This document shows positions 25,029-32,435 of a stretch of 48,528 nucleotides of DNA, piece after piece. Numbering within the stretch: position 1 is the first letter of the stretch; every line of letters starts with the position of its first letter. A model generated the notes under the pieces. The model was not told the origin of the DNA. It searched no databases and worked only from the letters and a program-made list of their open reading frames with translations. Origin of the DNA: an uncultured Gemmatimonadota bacterium (GTDB lineage: Bacteria; Gemmatimonadota; Gemmatimonadetes; Gemmatimonadales; Gemmatimonadaceae); contig CAIVZZ010000011.1 in the NCBI GenBank assembly GCA_903910555.1, forward strand, positions 1 through 48,528, read 5' to 3'. A program made the position numbers and the translations under genes.

Positions 25029-26051
25029 TCAGGCCTCGGGTTTGGGCGCGTTGGCCGCGCCGCTGAAATCGCGAAAGTGGAGCTTCATGCGCGTGAGGTA
25101 CCACGCGCCCATGATCGTGATCGGGATGAACGAGAGGACGTGGAAGCCAAGCACCCAGCCGACCGCCGCGGCGCTGCTCGCACCATAGACCGCGAGTCCT
25201 GCCTTTCCGAAAAACTCAAACGGCCCGAAAAATCCCGGTGTTGACGGAACAGACACACCAATGGCGATCAAACCCTGGATGAGAAGTCCGGCGGAGAAGG
25301 GCGTAGTCAGTCCCAGCGCGCGGAATCCAAGCCAGAACGCAAACGCATTGCACAGCCAGTGCAGCACCGTCCAGAAGAAAACTTCCGCGATGAGCATCGG
25401 ACTGCGCAGCACGTGCAGCCCCGACACAAATCCTTCCAGCAGCCCGCGCACTTTCGGTTCGAAGCGCGGCGCAACGCGCCGCATGACGGCATCAGAAATC
25501 GCGAACACGCGGTCGGGCGCGAATACGAACAACACGAGCCCGCTCAGCACGAGCGCCAGAAAAATCGCCGTCGGCTTCAGATAAAACGCGAGCGTGTGCT
25601 CTCCGATCGGCTGCTGAGACGGAAACGCAGGATCGAGCGTCGCGACCAGCATCAATAAAAGAACGACCGTGCCGTCGAACAGCCGGTCAACCGCAACCGA
25701 TGCGAACGCTGCAGTGAACTTCACCTGCGGCTCGGCGCGCGTCAGCGCAAATGCGCGCGCGAACTCCCCGGCGCGCAGCGGCAAAACATTTGTCGCCATC
25801 ATTCCGATCGCGGTCGACTGCCAGAGCGAGCTGAACGGAAGGCGGCCATACACGGGGGCGAGCAGCGCCTGCCAGCGCCGCGCGCGGAGGGGAAAAATCG
25901 CCGTCGCGAACACCATGCACGCCAACCAGAGCGGCAGGCTCGACTTCGACATGATATCCCACACGGCGTGGAAGCTCGTGTCCTTCATCGTCCACCAGAG
26001 CAACAGCGCGCTCAGGAAAATGCCGAGCGCGGTGCGGACGCCGTTCTTCAT
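25029..26051 (-). CDS. Flippase-like integral membrane protein (LPG synthase TM / UPF0104 family)
   Basis: A 340-residue protein with about eight hydrophobic segments. Family marks include PLRARRWQALLAP, NVLPLRAGEFARAF (the usual xxPxRxGE motif), VDRLFDG and SVPSTPGFFGPFEFF. Relatives of the N-terminal part of lysyl-phosphatidylglycerol synthase move or handle lipids or isoprenoid-linked molecules; the actual substrate is not visible here. It has gaps of 2 and 3 bases to its neighbours, so it is in one operon with ispE and the Hpt-like gene. Confidence 0.85.
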   Translation of the reverse strand: MKNGVRTALGIFLSALLLWWTMKDTSFHAVWDIMSKSSLPLWLACMVFATAIFPLRARRWQALLAPVYGRLPFSSLWQSTAIGMMATNVLPLRAGEFARAFALTRAEPQVKFTAAFASVAVDRLFDGTVVLLLMLVATLDPAFPSQQPIGEHTLAFYLKPTAIFLALVLSGLVLFVFAPDRVFAISDAVMRRVAPRFEPKVRGLLEGFVSGLHVLRSPMLIAEVFFWTVLHWLCNAFAFWLGFRALGLTTPFSAGLLIQGLIAIGVSVPSTPGFFGPFEFFGKAGLAVYGASSAAAVGWVLGFHVLSFIPITIMGAWYLTRMKLHFRDFSGAANAPKPEA

Positions 26052-26054
26052 GCG

Positions 26055-27674
26055 CTACTCCGCTTCAGCGAGCTCGAGCAGGTCGTAGAGCTCCGCGAGT
26101 TCTTCGGCGTTTGGCGTCGCGCCCGATGTCCTGTACGACTGGCCGAGTTGTGCGGCGCGGCGCAGCGCCGACTTGCCGCGATACAGCAAATCCTGAATCG
26201 GCACGACGCCGTCGTCTTCGAGTTCGACGGGTTCCGCGAGCGGTGTGCTGCCGAGGCTCGACAGGCCGCTGATGCCGGCGCCGAGCAAATCGTGAAGCGC
26301 GGCTCCGGACGGCGCAGCTTCGAGCGGCGGGGAGTAGGATTGGGTGACAACCGGCGTCGCCATCGGAGTTGGCGGGCGGACAACCGGCGTCGCCAGCGGA
26401 GTCGGCGTTCGAACGACCGGCGTGGCGATCGGAGTCGGCGGGCGAACAATCGGCGTCGCACTTATCGGCGTCGACGACCGCATCGGTGTCGCGCGTCGCA
26501 CAATCTCCGCGATCTTCGGCGCCAGCGGCTCATCAACTCGCGAGGCGAGCAGTGCGGCCGATTCATCGAGTCCGGTCAGGGCGAGCGGATCAAGCGCGGC
26601 GGCACCTTCGAGCAGCGCGTTCAGAGAATTGGCGACGACGTTCTCACCAAAACTTCCCGCAGACCGCGCAAGTGCGCGCACCGCGCCGCGCAGTTCATAT
26701 CCGAGGCGCTGACGCGACGGCGCATCAACCGCGCGACGCGCGTCACCAACCAGCCGTCGCAAATGCTCGGCCTGGCTCACAACCTCGAGCTTGAACCGCT
26801 CCGCAGGAGTCGTCGGCGGGTTCGGTTCGGCGTGCACGATGTTCTCGCCCGCGCCGTCCGGAAAGAGCGTGTGAATCGGGACGACCTGATCGTCGTCGCC
26901 CGTGCCTTCGACAAATCCCTGAGCGGCAACCGTGAACGCGAACACCGCGTTGGTGCCCGAATCCGGACGGCCGCCGGCCTGAATCGCATCGGAGCCTTCG
27001 CGCAAAACGACAGCCGCCGTGCGGAACAGATCGCGCAGTGCGTCCGTCGCGGTAGTCGCACCGATTTCCAATCCCTTGGCGGCGTCGTCGACAGCGGCGA
27101 CAACCTCCGCGAGCGGTGGCAGATCGAGCAGCGCGGCAACACCGCGCAGCGCGCGAATCTGGGCGAGCGTCGCAGCGAACGCGGCCGGAGTACTCGGAGC
27201 GTCTGCAAACTTCTGCAATCCGGCCGCAACGTCCGATGTTTGCACGGCGAGAAACGCAGCGCTCCCGCTCGCAGCGACCGGAGTTGGCGACGCCGCTCGT
27301 ACAGGCGCAGGCGCGATCGCATTGAGTTCGGCGGTGCGAGCCGCGGCGCGCGCCGTCTCGCCATCGCCCCACGCGCGAACACCGCGAATCAGGATCTTGA
27401 GATCGTCGACTGTTGCGATCACGGCACCACGGAGCGCCGGCGTCCACTCGATGCTCCCGTCGCGCAGCCCCTTCACGATGCGCTCGAGCGCGTTCGCGAC
27501 ATCCGTGATCCCCTGGACCTTCGCCATCGTCGCGCTGCCGCGAAGCGCACGCGCATTTCGCGCAAACGCGTCGATGTCGGGCGCGCCTGAAGCCGCACGT
27601 GCGAGGAGGCCGTCCAGCTGCTCCACACACTCGCTGCCTTCGAGGACGAAAAAGTCCAACAAGCCGGTGCTCAT
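26055..27674 (-). CDS. Hpt-like (CheA N-terminal-like) protein lacking the phospho-acceptor His
   Basis: The protein has 539 residues. The N-terminal ~110 residues match a histidine phosphotransfer domain (FFVLEGSECVEQLDGLL, then NARALRGSATMA), but where Hpt domains have AHxLKG this one has ARALRG, so the phosphorylated His is replaced by Arg. At least one more Hpt/CheA-like helical segment follows. Residues at about 400-445 are a Thr-Pro repeat (TPIATPVVR, TPLATPVVR, TPMATPVV). No kinase core is present. It may be a structural or signalling scaffold; the function is unknown. It is the first gene of a group with the flippase-like gene and ispE. Confidence 0.72.
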   Translation of the reverse strand: MSTGLLDFFVLEGSECVEQLDGLLARAASGAPDIDAFARNARALRGSATMAKVQGITDVANALERIVKGLRDGSIEWTPALRGAVIATVDDLKILIRGVRAWGDGETARAAARTAELNAIAPAPVRAASPTPVAASGSAAFLAVQTSDVAAGLQKFADAPSTPAAFAATLAQIRALRGVAALLDLPPLAEVVAAVDDAAKGLEIGATTATDALRDLFRTAAVVLREGSDAIQAGGRPDSGTNAVFAFTVAAQGFVEGTGDDDQVVPIHTLFPDGAGENIVHAEPNPPTTPAERFKLEVVSQAEHLRRLVGDARRAVDAPSRQRLGYELRGAVRALARSAGSFGENVVANSLNALLEGAAALDPLALTGLDESAALLASRVDEPLAPKIAEIVRRATPMRSSTPISATPIVRPPTPIATPVVRTPTPLATPVVRPPTPMATPVVTQSYSPPLEAAPSGAALHDLLGAGISGLSSLGSTPLAEPVELEDDGVVPIQDLLYRGKSALRRAAQLGQSYRTSGATPNAEELAELYDLLELAEAE

Positions 27675-27750
27675 GAGAACTCAAACACTAAGGTTTGACG
27701 GAGAGGTGGGCAACTTTAGAGACGATTTGCTACGGGTCGAAGACACGATC

Positions 27751-28467
27751 TTATCGAGCCGCGTCCATCGCCCGCCGCATCGCGCGAATCGAATTCGCGA
27801 GCCCTTCGAAAATCGCGTTCGACACGATCGAGTGGCCGATGTTGAGTTCTTCAATCTCAGGAATCGCGGCAACCGGCCCGACGTTCTTCACCGTCAGCCC
27901 GTGCCCGGCGTGAACCGCCAACCGCAGTCCGACCGCCTGTCGCGCGCCGTCGCGGAGCGCGTTGATCGTCCGCACATCGTCCGGATGATGCGCGTAGGTG
28001 CCGGTGTGCAGCTCGATCGCGTCGGCACCGAGCCACGCGGTGCGTTCGATGATCATCGGAACCGGGTCGATGAAAACCGCGGTTCGAATGCCGGCGTTCT
28101 TCAGGCGCGCGATCGCACGCGACAGCAGCTCCGGTTCGCGCGTCACGTCGAGCCCGCCTTCAGTCGTGATTTCTTCGCGCTTCTCGGGCACGAGCGTCAC
28201 CTGGTGCGGCTTGAGACGCTCCGCGATGCCGAGCATCTCCTCCGTGCACGCCATCTCGAGATTGAACGGCTTGCGCAGAACTTTGAGCATTCCCTCGACG
28301 TCGGCGTCCTGCACATGCCGGCGGTCTTCACGAAGGTGCGCCGTGATACCATCCGCGCCGGCGTCTTCGCACAGACGCGCGGCCGCGACCGGATCGGGCT
28401 CGTTTGCCTTGCGCGCCTGCCGAAGCGTGGCGACGTGATCGACGTTGATGCAGAGGCGGAGGAACAT
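27751..28467 (-). CDS. pdxJ: Pyridoxine 5'-phosphate synthase
   Basis: PdxJ condenses deoxyxylulose 5-phosphate with aminoacetone phosphate to make pyridoxine phosphate. The 238-residue length is normal. Conserved parts are LCINVDHVATLRQAR, ADGITAHLREDRRHVQDAD, LEMACTEEML and GLRLAVHAGHGLT. A TAGATT box lies 8 bases before the ATG and no ribosome binding site is seen, so a very short leader is possible. It is divergent from the disrupted lipoprotein gene. Confidence 0.97.
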   Translation of the reverse strand: MFLRLCINVDHVATLRQARKANEPDPVAAARLCEDAGADGITAHLREDRRHVQDADVEGMLKVLRKPFNLEMACTEEMLGIAERLKPHQVTLVPEKREEITTEGGLDVTREPELLSRAIARLKNAGIRTAVFIDPVPMIIERTAWLGADAIELHTGTYAHHPDDVRTINALRDGARQAVGLRLAVHAGHGLTVKNVGPVAAIPEIEELNIGHSIVSNAIFEGLANSIRAMRRAMDAAR

Positions 28468-28555
28468 GTTCTAGAAATCTATTCGGGTAGCGGTAAGCTT
28501 GCTGGCTTTCACGTGTCCCACTAGGTTCAGCTTATACATCGCATCGGAGCCGAGA

Positions 28556-28994
28556 GTGAAGAAAATCGCCTTGTTGCTCGTGCTCGTTGCCGCCTGCAAA
28601 ACGGTGGTCGTTACCGATACAACAATGAGTGGCGGCGCGACTCCGCGTGCAGCGATCGACCGGTTCCTGGCCAGCGCACGCGCAGGACATGCAGGCACTC
28701 GGCGCGGTGTTCGGCAATGACAAAGGACCGCTCCGCGATCACGCTGACCGCACGATGGTCGAACGCCAGCTGATCATCCAGCTGCAGTGCCTCCGTCACG
28801 ACAAGGCCGTTGTGTCCGAGCCGGTTCGCGGCGAAGGCGGCCATCAAATATTTGTCGTCGATTTCACCTCGGGCAAGAACACGGCGAGCGTGCACTTCAC
28901 AACGGTGAAAGGCCCGTCCGACCGCTGGTACGTCGAGGTTTTTGAAATTGTGGTGCTGCAAAACAAGGGGTTCTGCTCCAAAGCCGGCAACTGA
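28556..28994 (+). pseudogene. Small lipoprotein gene with a frameshift
   Basis: From the GTG at 28556 the product has a lipoprotein signal with lipobox LVAAC (about residues 10-14), then TPRAAIDRFLASAR. At about 28680-28684 the frame changes by one base and the +1 frame continues QDMQALGAVFGNDKGPLRD through 28994, ending in KAGN. Skipping one base joins them smoothly into a protein of about 145 residues that resembles small NTF2/DUF4878-like lipoproteins. As written, the first frame stops at 28720. It is either a real pseudogene or a base error in a GC-rich run (GCACGCGCAGG). Confidence 0.7.
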
Positions 28995-29026
28995 ACGAGC
29001 GAAAAACACCGCGCTTCCCGGTTCCG

Positions 29027-29422
29027 TTAGTATTCAGACAGTTCGATGAGGATCCCGCCGGTTGATTTCGGATGCAGAAAGGCGATGCGTTTGCCCTCGG
29101 CACCCATCCGCGGAGTTTCGTCGATCAGCGTGATACCGGCCTGACGGCAGCGCGCGAGCGTTGCGTCGATGTCGTCGACGGTGAAGCAGATGTGGTGGAT
29201 GCCGGGTCCCCGTTTTTCGATGAACTTCGCGATCGGCGATCCATCGTCCACCGGTTCCAGCAGTTCAATGAGTGAGTCGCCGGCGGTGAGGCCGGCAATG
29301 CGGGCGCCGTCGCTGTCGTCGAGCGGCGCGTCGGTAAGGCCGAGTACATCGCGGTAGAAGGGGATCAGGGCATCGATGCGCTTCACGGCGATGCCGACGT
29401 GGGCGATGCGGGTTTGTCTCAT
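29027..29422 (-). CDS. mce: Methylmalonyl-CoA epimerase
   Basis: This enzyme interconverts (R)- and (S)-methylmalonyl-CoA in propionyl-CoA metabolism. The 131-residue vicinal-oxygen-chelate protein has the metal-binding positions His in IAHVGIAV, Glu in LIELLEP, His in GIHHICFTVDD and Glu in GGILIELSE. A longer open frame upstream runs into trxA territory and is not used. It is divergent from trxA across 81 bases; mutase genes are not in the window. Confidence 0.95.
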   Translation of the reverse strand: MRQTRIAHVGIAVKRIDALIPFYRDVLGLTDAPLDDSDGARIAGLTAGDSLIELLEPVDDGSPIAKFIEKRGPGIHHICFTVDDIDATLARCRQAGITLIDETPRMGAEGKRIAFLHPKSTGGILIELSEY

Positions 29423-29503
29423 GCGGTTAAGGGTAGCGCGGCAGGCGGGTGGACGGCACCTGTCCCGATTACGACCAAGTTCAATTTTGGAGAATGCGGC
29501 ACA

Positions 29504-29830
29504 ATGGCAAATGCAATCACGGTAACCGACGCTGATTTCGAGACGCAGGTGGAGAAGCACGCTGGCGTCGTCGTCGTGGATTTCTGGGCTACCTGGTGCG
29601 GCCCCTGCAGAATGATCGCTCCGATTCTCGAGCAGCTCGCGGTGGAGTACGACGGCAAGGTGAAGGTCACGAAGCTTGACGTCGACAACAACCAGAAGAC
29701 CGGAATGCGCTTCAACGTGCGCTCGATCCCGACGCTGCTGTTCTTCAAGGACGGCAAGCTCGTCGATCAGGTCATCGGCGCAGTTCCGAAAGCAGCACTC
29801 GCGGCAAAGTTCGACCAGCACGCCGCGTAA
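29504..29830 (+). CDS. trxA: Thioredoxin
   Basis: A 108-residue dithiol reductase with the active site WCGPC inside VVVDFWATWCGPCRM (about residues 23-37), and the cis-Pro in RSIPTLLFF. The length and all family marks are normal. The ATG follows a GGAGA about 12 bases upstream; the open frame extends to 29399 but those codons overlap mce. It stands alone at the head of a long plus-strand run. Confidence 0.98.
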   Translation: MANAITVTDADFETQVEKHAGVVVVDFWATWCGPCRMIAPILEQLAVEYDGKVKVTKLDVDNNQKTGMRFNVRSIPTLLFFKDGKLVDQVIGAVPKAALAAKFDQHAA

Positions 29831-29873
29831 GAGCGTAGAAATACACACGTCGGCGGGGAGGTAGCGCGAACCC

Positions 29874-30860
29874 ATGCCCCTTCCCGCCGCAACGCTGCAT
29901 TTCCCGCACGACCGCGTGCTGCTTTCGCGCACGCGCCTCGCCTACGTCCATCTGCGGAATCTTCTCACCGACGCCAAGCGCGATCGCGCGGCGCGGGTTT
30001 TTGGATTTGTTGCCGTCTGGCTGCCGGAAGAGCTGCTGTTGCTCTATCTGCAGGAAGGCGAAGTGGTGAATGCCACTGCGACGCTCGACGGAGTGCAGTT
30101 CCGCGCGCTCTCAATCGCTGAAGCGATCGCGATGGTGCCGTCGGCGGCAGAGTTCGGCGAAATTTGTTTTTACGAAGCAGACGACGAACAGCTCGCGACG
30201 ATGTACTGGTCGCAGGTGCTCGCGCCGGTCGCGTGGCCCGGCGAGCTCAACGTGCACGATCCGAGTGCGGTGTTTGCGTTTCTTCACGCGACGATGCATG
30301 ACGGCGTGCTCGAAGTGCACGCGGAAGACGGCGGCGTGAACTATGGCATCGTTCGCAACGGCGTCATCACGCGCGGTTTCTTTGCCGACGCAGGTTCGGC
30401 GGCGCCCGATATTCGCTTGACGGCGCTCCTCGCCGGCGGACGAATTGCCGAGCGAAAAAAGACGCGGCTCTATCCGGTGCCGCCGCCGCTGCCTGTGCAG
30501 GCGCCGCCCTCGATGATTCAGGCGTACCGCGATCTCATGGCAGCGATCGTGAAGCGGCTCGTCGAAGGCGGGATGGATGGCGCGCCGTCCGTCGCCGAAC
30601 ATGCGCGGATGATGCTGGTGGATCGCCATCCATGTCTCGATCGCTTTTCACTGACGCATCCGCACCCGCGCGATCCGGTGACGGATACGCCGGCGCTGAG
30701 CGCAGCGATCGGTGCGTGGATCGGCGAGCTGCTCTGGACGGTTGTACCGCAGGATGGCACCAAGCCTGAGCAACTGATCGGCGAACTCGCGCGCGAACGC
30801 CGTCACATGTTCCAGTCTGCGGGGCTGTTCGATGCGCTGCCGTGGAAGGTCGAGTGGTGA
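29874..30860 (+). CDS. Conserved hypothetical protein (possibly DUF4388-like)
   Basis: A 328-residue soluble protein with no signal peptide. The middle segment FAFLHATMHDGVLEVHAEDG followed by VNYGIVRNGVITRGFF resembles the DUF4388 pattern (a repeat that senses or reports through a GxLxV strand), but this is weak. An early segment, YLQEGEVVNATATLDG, has a similar shape, hinting at two repeats. The C-terminal part is helical. ATG with GGGAGG 12 bases upstream. It overlaps rsmI by 4 bases. I cannot assign a function. Confidence 0.7.
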   Translation: MPLPAATLHFPHDRVLLSRTRLAYVHLRNLLTDAKRDRAARVFGFVAVWLPEELLLLYLQEGEVVNATATLDGVQFRALSIAEAIAMVPSAAEFGEICFYEADDEQLATMYWSQVLAPVAWPGELNVHDPSAVFAFLHATMHDGVLEVHAEDGGVNYGIVRNGVITRGFFADAGSAAPDIRLTALLAGGRIAERKKTRLYPVPPPLPVQAPPSMIQAYRDLMAAIVKRLVEGGMDGAPSVAEHARMMLVDRHPCLDRFSLTHPHPRDPVTDTPALSAAIGAWIGELLWTVVPQDGTKPEQLIGELARERRHMFQSAGLFDALPWKVEW

Positions 30861-31750
30861 GGGGTGAGGGGGAAGTTCAAACGGCCGGCGAGGGGGAAGT
30901 TCAAACGGCCGGTGAAGAGGTAGTTCAAACGGCGGGCACGCTGTTCCTCGTCAGCACGCCGATCGGGAACATGTCCGATCTGAGTGCGCGCGCCGTTGCG
31001 ACGTTCGGTGCGGTGAGCGCGGTGCTCGCTGAAGACACGAGGCACTCGCGACCGCTGCTCGAGAAGCATGGCGTTTCGGCGCCGCTGATCGCGTACCACG
31101 AACACAACGAAGCGAAGACGACTCCGGCGCTCGTCGCGCGAATGCTTGCCGGTGAATCGTTCGCGCTGATTTCGGATGCTGGCACGCCGCTCCTTTCCGA
31201 CCCTGGTGCGCGGCTCGTGCGTGCTGCGATTGATGCGGGGGTTGTCGTGTCGCCGATTCCGGGTGCGTCTGCGTTGCTTGCGGCGCTGGTCGCGTCAGGG
31301 ATCGTCGCAGATCGCTTCACCTTTTTCGGCTTTCTCGAGCGCAAAGGAAAGGAGCGCACCGCTGCCATTCGTGAGATCGCGGAGCTCACGCACACCGCGG
31401 TGCTCTACGAAGCACCCGCGCGCGTTGGCGAGACGCTCGCGGCGATCGCGGCGGCGGGTGCGGGCGCCCGCGAAGCGGTGGTCGCGCGCGAGCTGACGAA
31501 GCAATTTGAGGAATTCCGGCGGGGAACCGTTCAGTCGCTGGCGGAGTCATATCAGGACACGGCGCCACGCGGGGAAATTGTGCTGGTGATTGCCGGCGCC
31601 GAGCTGTTCGAACCCGATGAGGAAACGCTCCGGACGCGTGCCCAGGAATTGCGCGGACAGGGGTTGAGCGCGCGGGATGTGGCGCGCGTATTAACAGAAG
31701 AGTCGCACGCCCCGCGAAATCTGGCTTACCGACTGGCACATGAGAAGTAA
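30857..31750 (+). CDS. rsmI: 16S rRNA (cytidine1402-2'-O)-methyltransferase
   Basis: RsmI methylates the ribose of C1402 in the 30S decoding centre. Family marks are LFLVSTPIGNMSDLS, VLAEDTRHSRPLLEKHG, ALISDAGTPLLSDPG, PIPGASALLAAL and FFGFLERKGKER. The C-terminal helical tail is present. The first ~27 residues are odd: they translate a 24-base tandem repeat (GEGEVQTA twice, then GEEVVQTA), with the true fold beginning at TLFLVSTP. GTG 30857 overlaps the previous stop by 4 bases; GTG 30842 is an alternative. Confidence 0.95.
   Translation: MRGEGEVQTAGEGEVQTAGEEVVQTAGTLFLVSTPIGNMSDLSARAVATFGAVSAVLAEDTRHSRPLLEKHGVSAPLIAYHEHNEAKTTPALVARMLAGESFALISDAGTPLLSDPGARLVRAAIDAGVVVSPIPGASALLAALVASGIVADRFTFFGFLERKGKERTAAIREIAELTHTAVLYEAPARVGETLAAIAAAGAGAREAVVARELTKQFEEFRRGTVQSLAESYQDTAPRGEIVLVIAGAELFEPDEETLRTRAQELRGQGLSARDVARVLTEESHAPRNLAYRLAHEK
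30864..30935 (+). repeat. Three 24-base tandem repeats inside the rsmI 5' end
   Basis: Units 30864-30887 and 30888-30911 differ by one base; 30912-30935 is more divergent. Each contains AGTTCAAACGGC. Twenty-four bases equal eight codons, so the repeat keeps the frame. Confidence 0.85.
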
Positions 31751-31753
31751 AAA

Positions 31754-32428
31754 GTGACCGGAATGCTCCGCCTCGTTTTGTCCGCTGTTTTGCTTGCGGT
31801 GACGTCTGCTCCGGCGCCGTCGCCACGTCTGACTATCGCCCGCCTCCAATACGACGGCGGCGGCGACTGGTACGCGAATCCATCGAGCATTCCGAACCTG
31901 CTTCGCGCCATTCGCGAGCGGACTTCGTTCCCGGTGGAGCAAGCTGAGGCACGCGTCACGCTGATGGACGACCGGATATGGGACTATCCGTTCCTGCACG
32001 TGACCGGACACGGGAACATCAAATTCACCGACGCCGAGGTGGTGCGGCTGCGCGAGTATCTCACGCGCGGTGGATTTCTCCACGTGGACGACAACTACGG
32101 GATCGACGAGAGCTTTCGCCGTGAGATTAAGCGCGTGTTCCCGGATCGCGAGTTGGTGGACGTGCCGCTCTCGCATCCGGTCTACCACATCGTGTATGAT
32201 TTTCCGACGGGGATTCCGAAAATCCACGAGCACGACGGTCATCCGGCGCGCGGGTTTGGAATTTTTCTCGGTAACCGGCTTGCGGTGTATTACAGCTGGG
32301 AAAGCGACCTCGGCAACGGATGGGAAGACGTGGGCACCTACAACGATCCGCCGGAACTGCATGAGGCCGCGTTGCGCATGGGTGTGAACCTGTTCGTGTA
32401 CGCCATCACGAGCCGCCCGTCCGCGTGA
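31754..32428 (+). CDS. DUF4159 domain protein, exported
   Basis: A 224-residue protein with a signal peptide (LRLVLSAVLLAVTSAPAPSP) and a DUF4159 domain: RLQYDGGGDWYANPSS, YPFLHVTGHGNIKFTDAEV, GGFLHVDDNYGIDESF and AVYYSWESDLGNGWED. The fold is related to glutamine amidotransferase-like/ThuA domains of unknown activity. GTG at 31754 or ATG at 31763 may be the start. It begins a tightly packed plus-strand group with DUF4175, TPR and the AsnB-named gene. Confidence 0.85.
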   Translation: MTGMLRLVLSAVLLAVTSAPAPSPRLTIARLQYDGGGDWYANPSSIPNLLRAIRERTSFPVEQAEARVTLMDDRIWDYPFLHVTGHGNIKFTDAEVVRLREYLTRGGFLHVDDNYGIDESFRREIKRVFPDRELVDVPLSHPVYHIVYDFPTGIPKIHEHDGHPARGFGIFLGNRLAVYYSWESDLGNGWEDVGTYNDPPELHEAALRMGVNLFVYAITSRPSA

Positions 32429-32435
32429 CGAAACC

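Noticed and set aside
29423-29932. 170-residue extension of methylmalonyl-CoA epimerase
   Set aside because: It is antisense to trxA and lacks family sequence; ATG 29422 gives the usual length.
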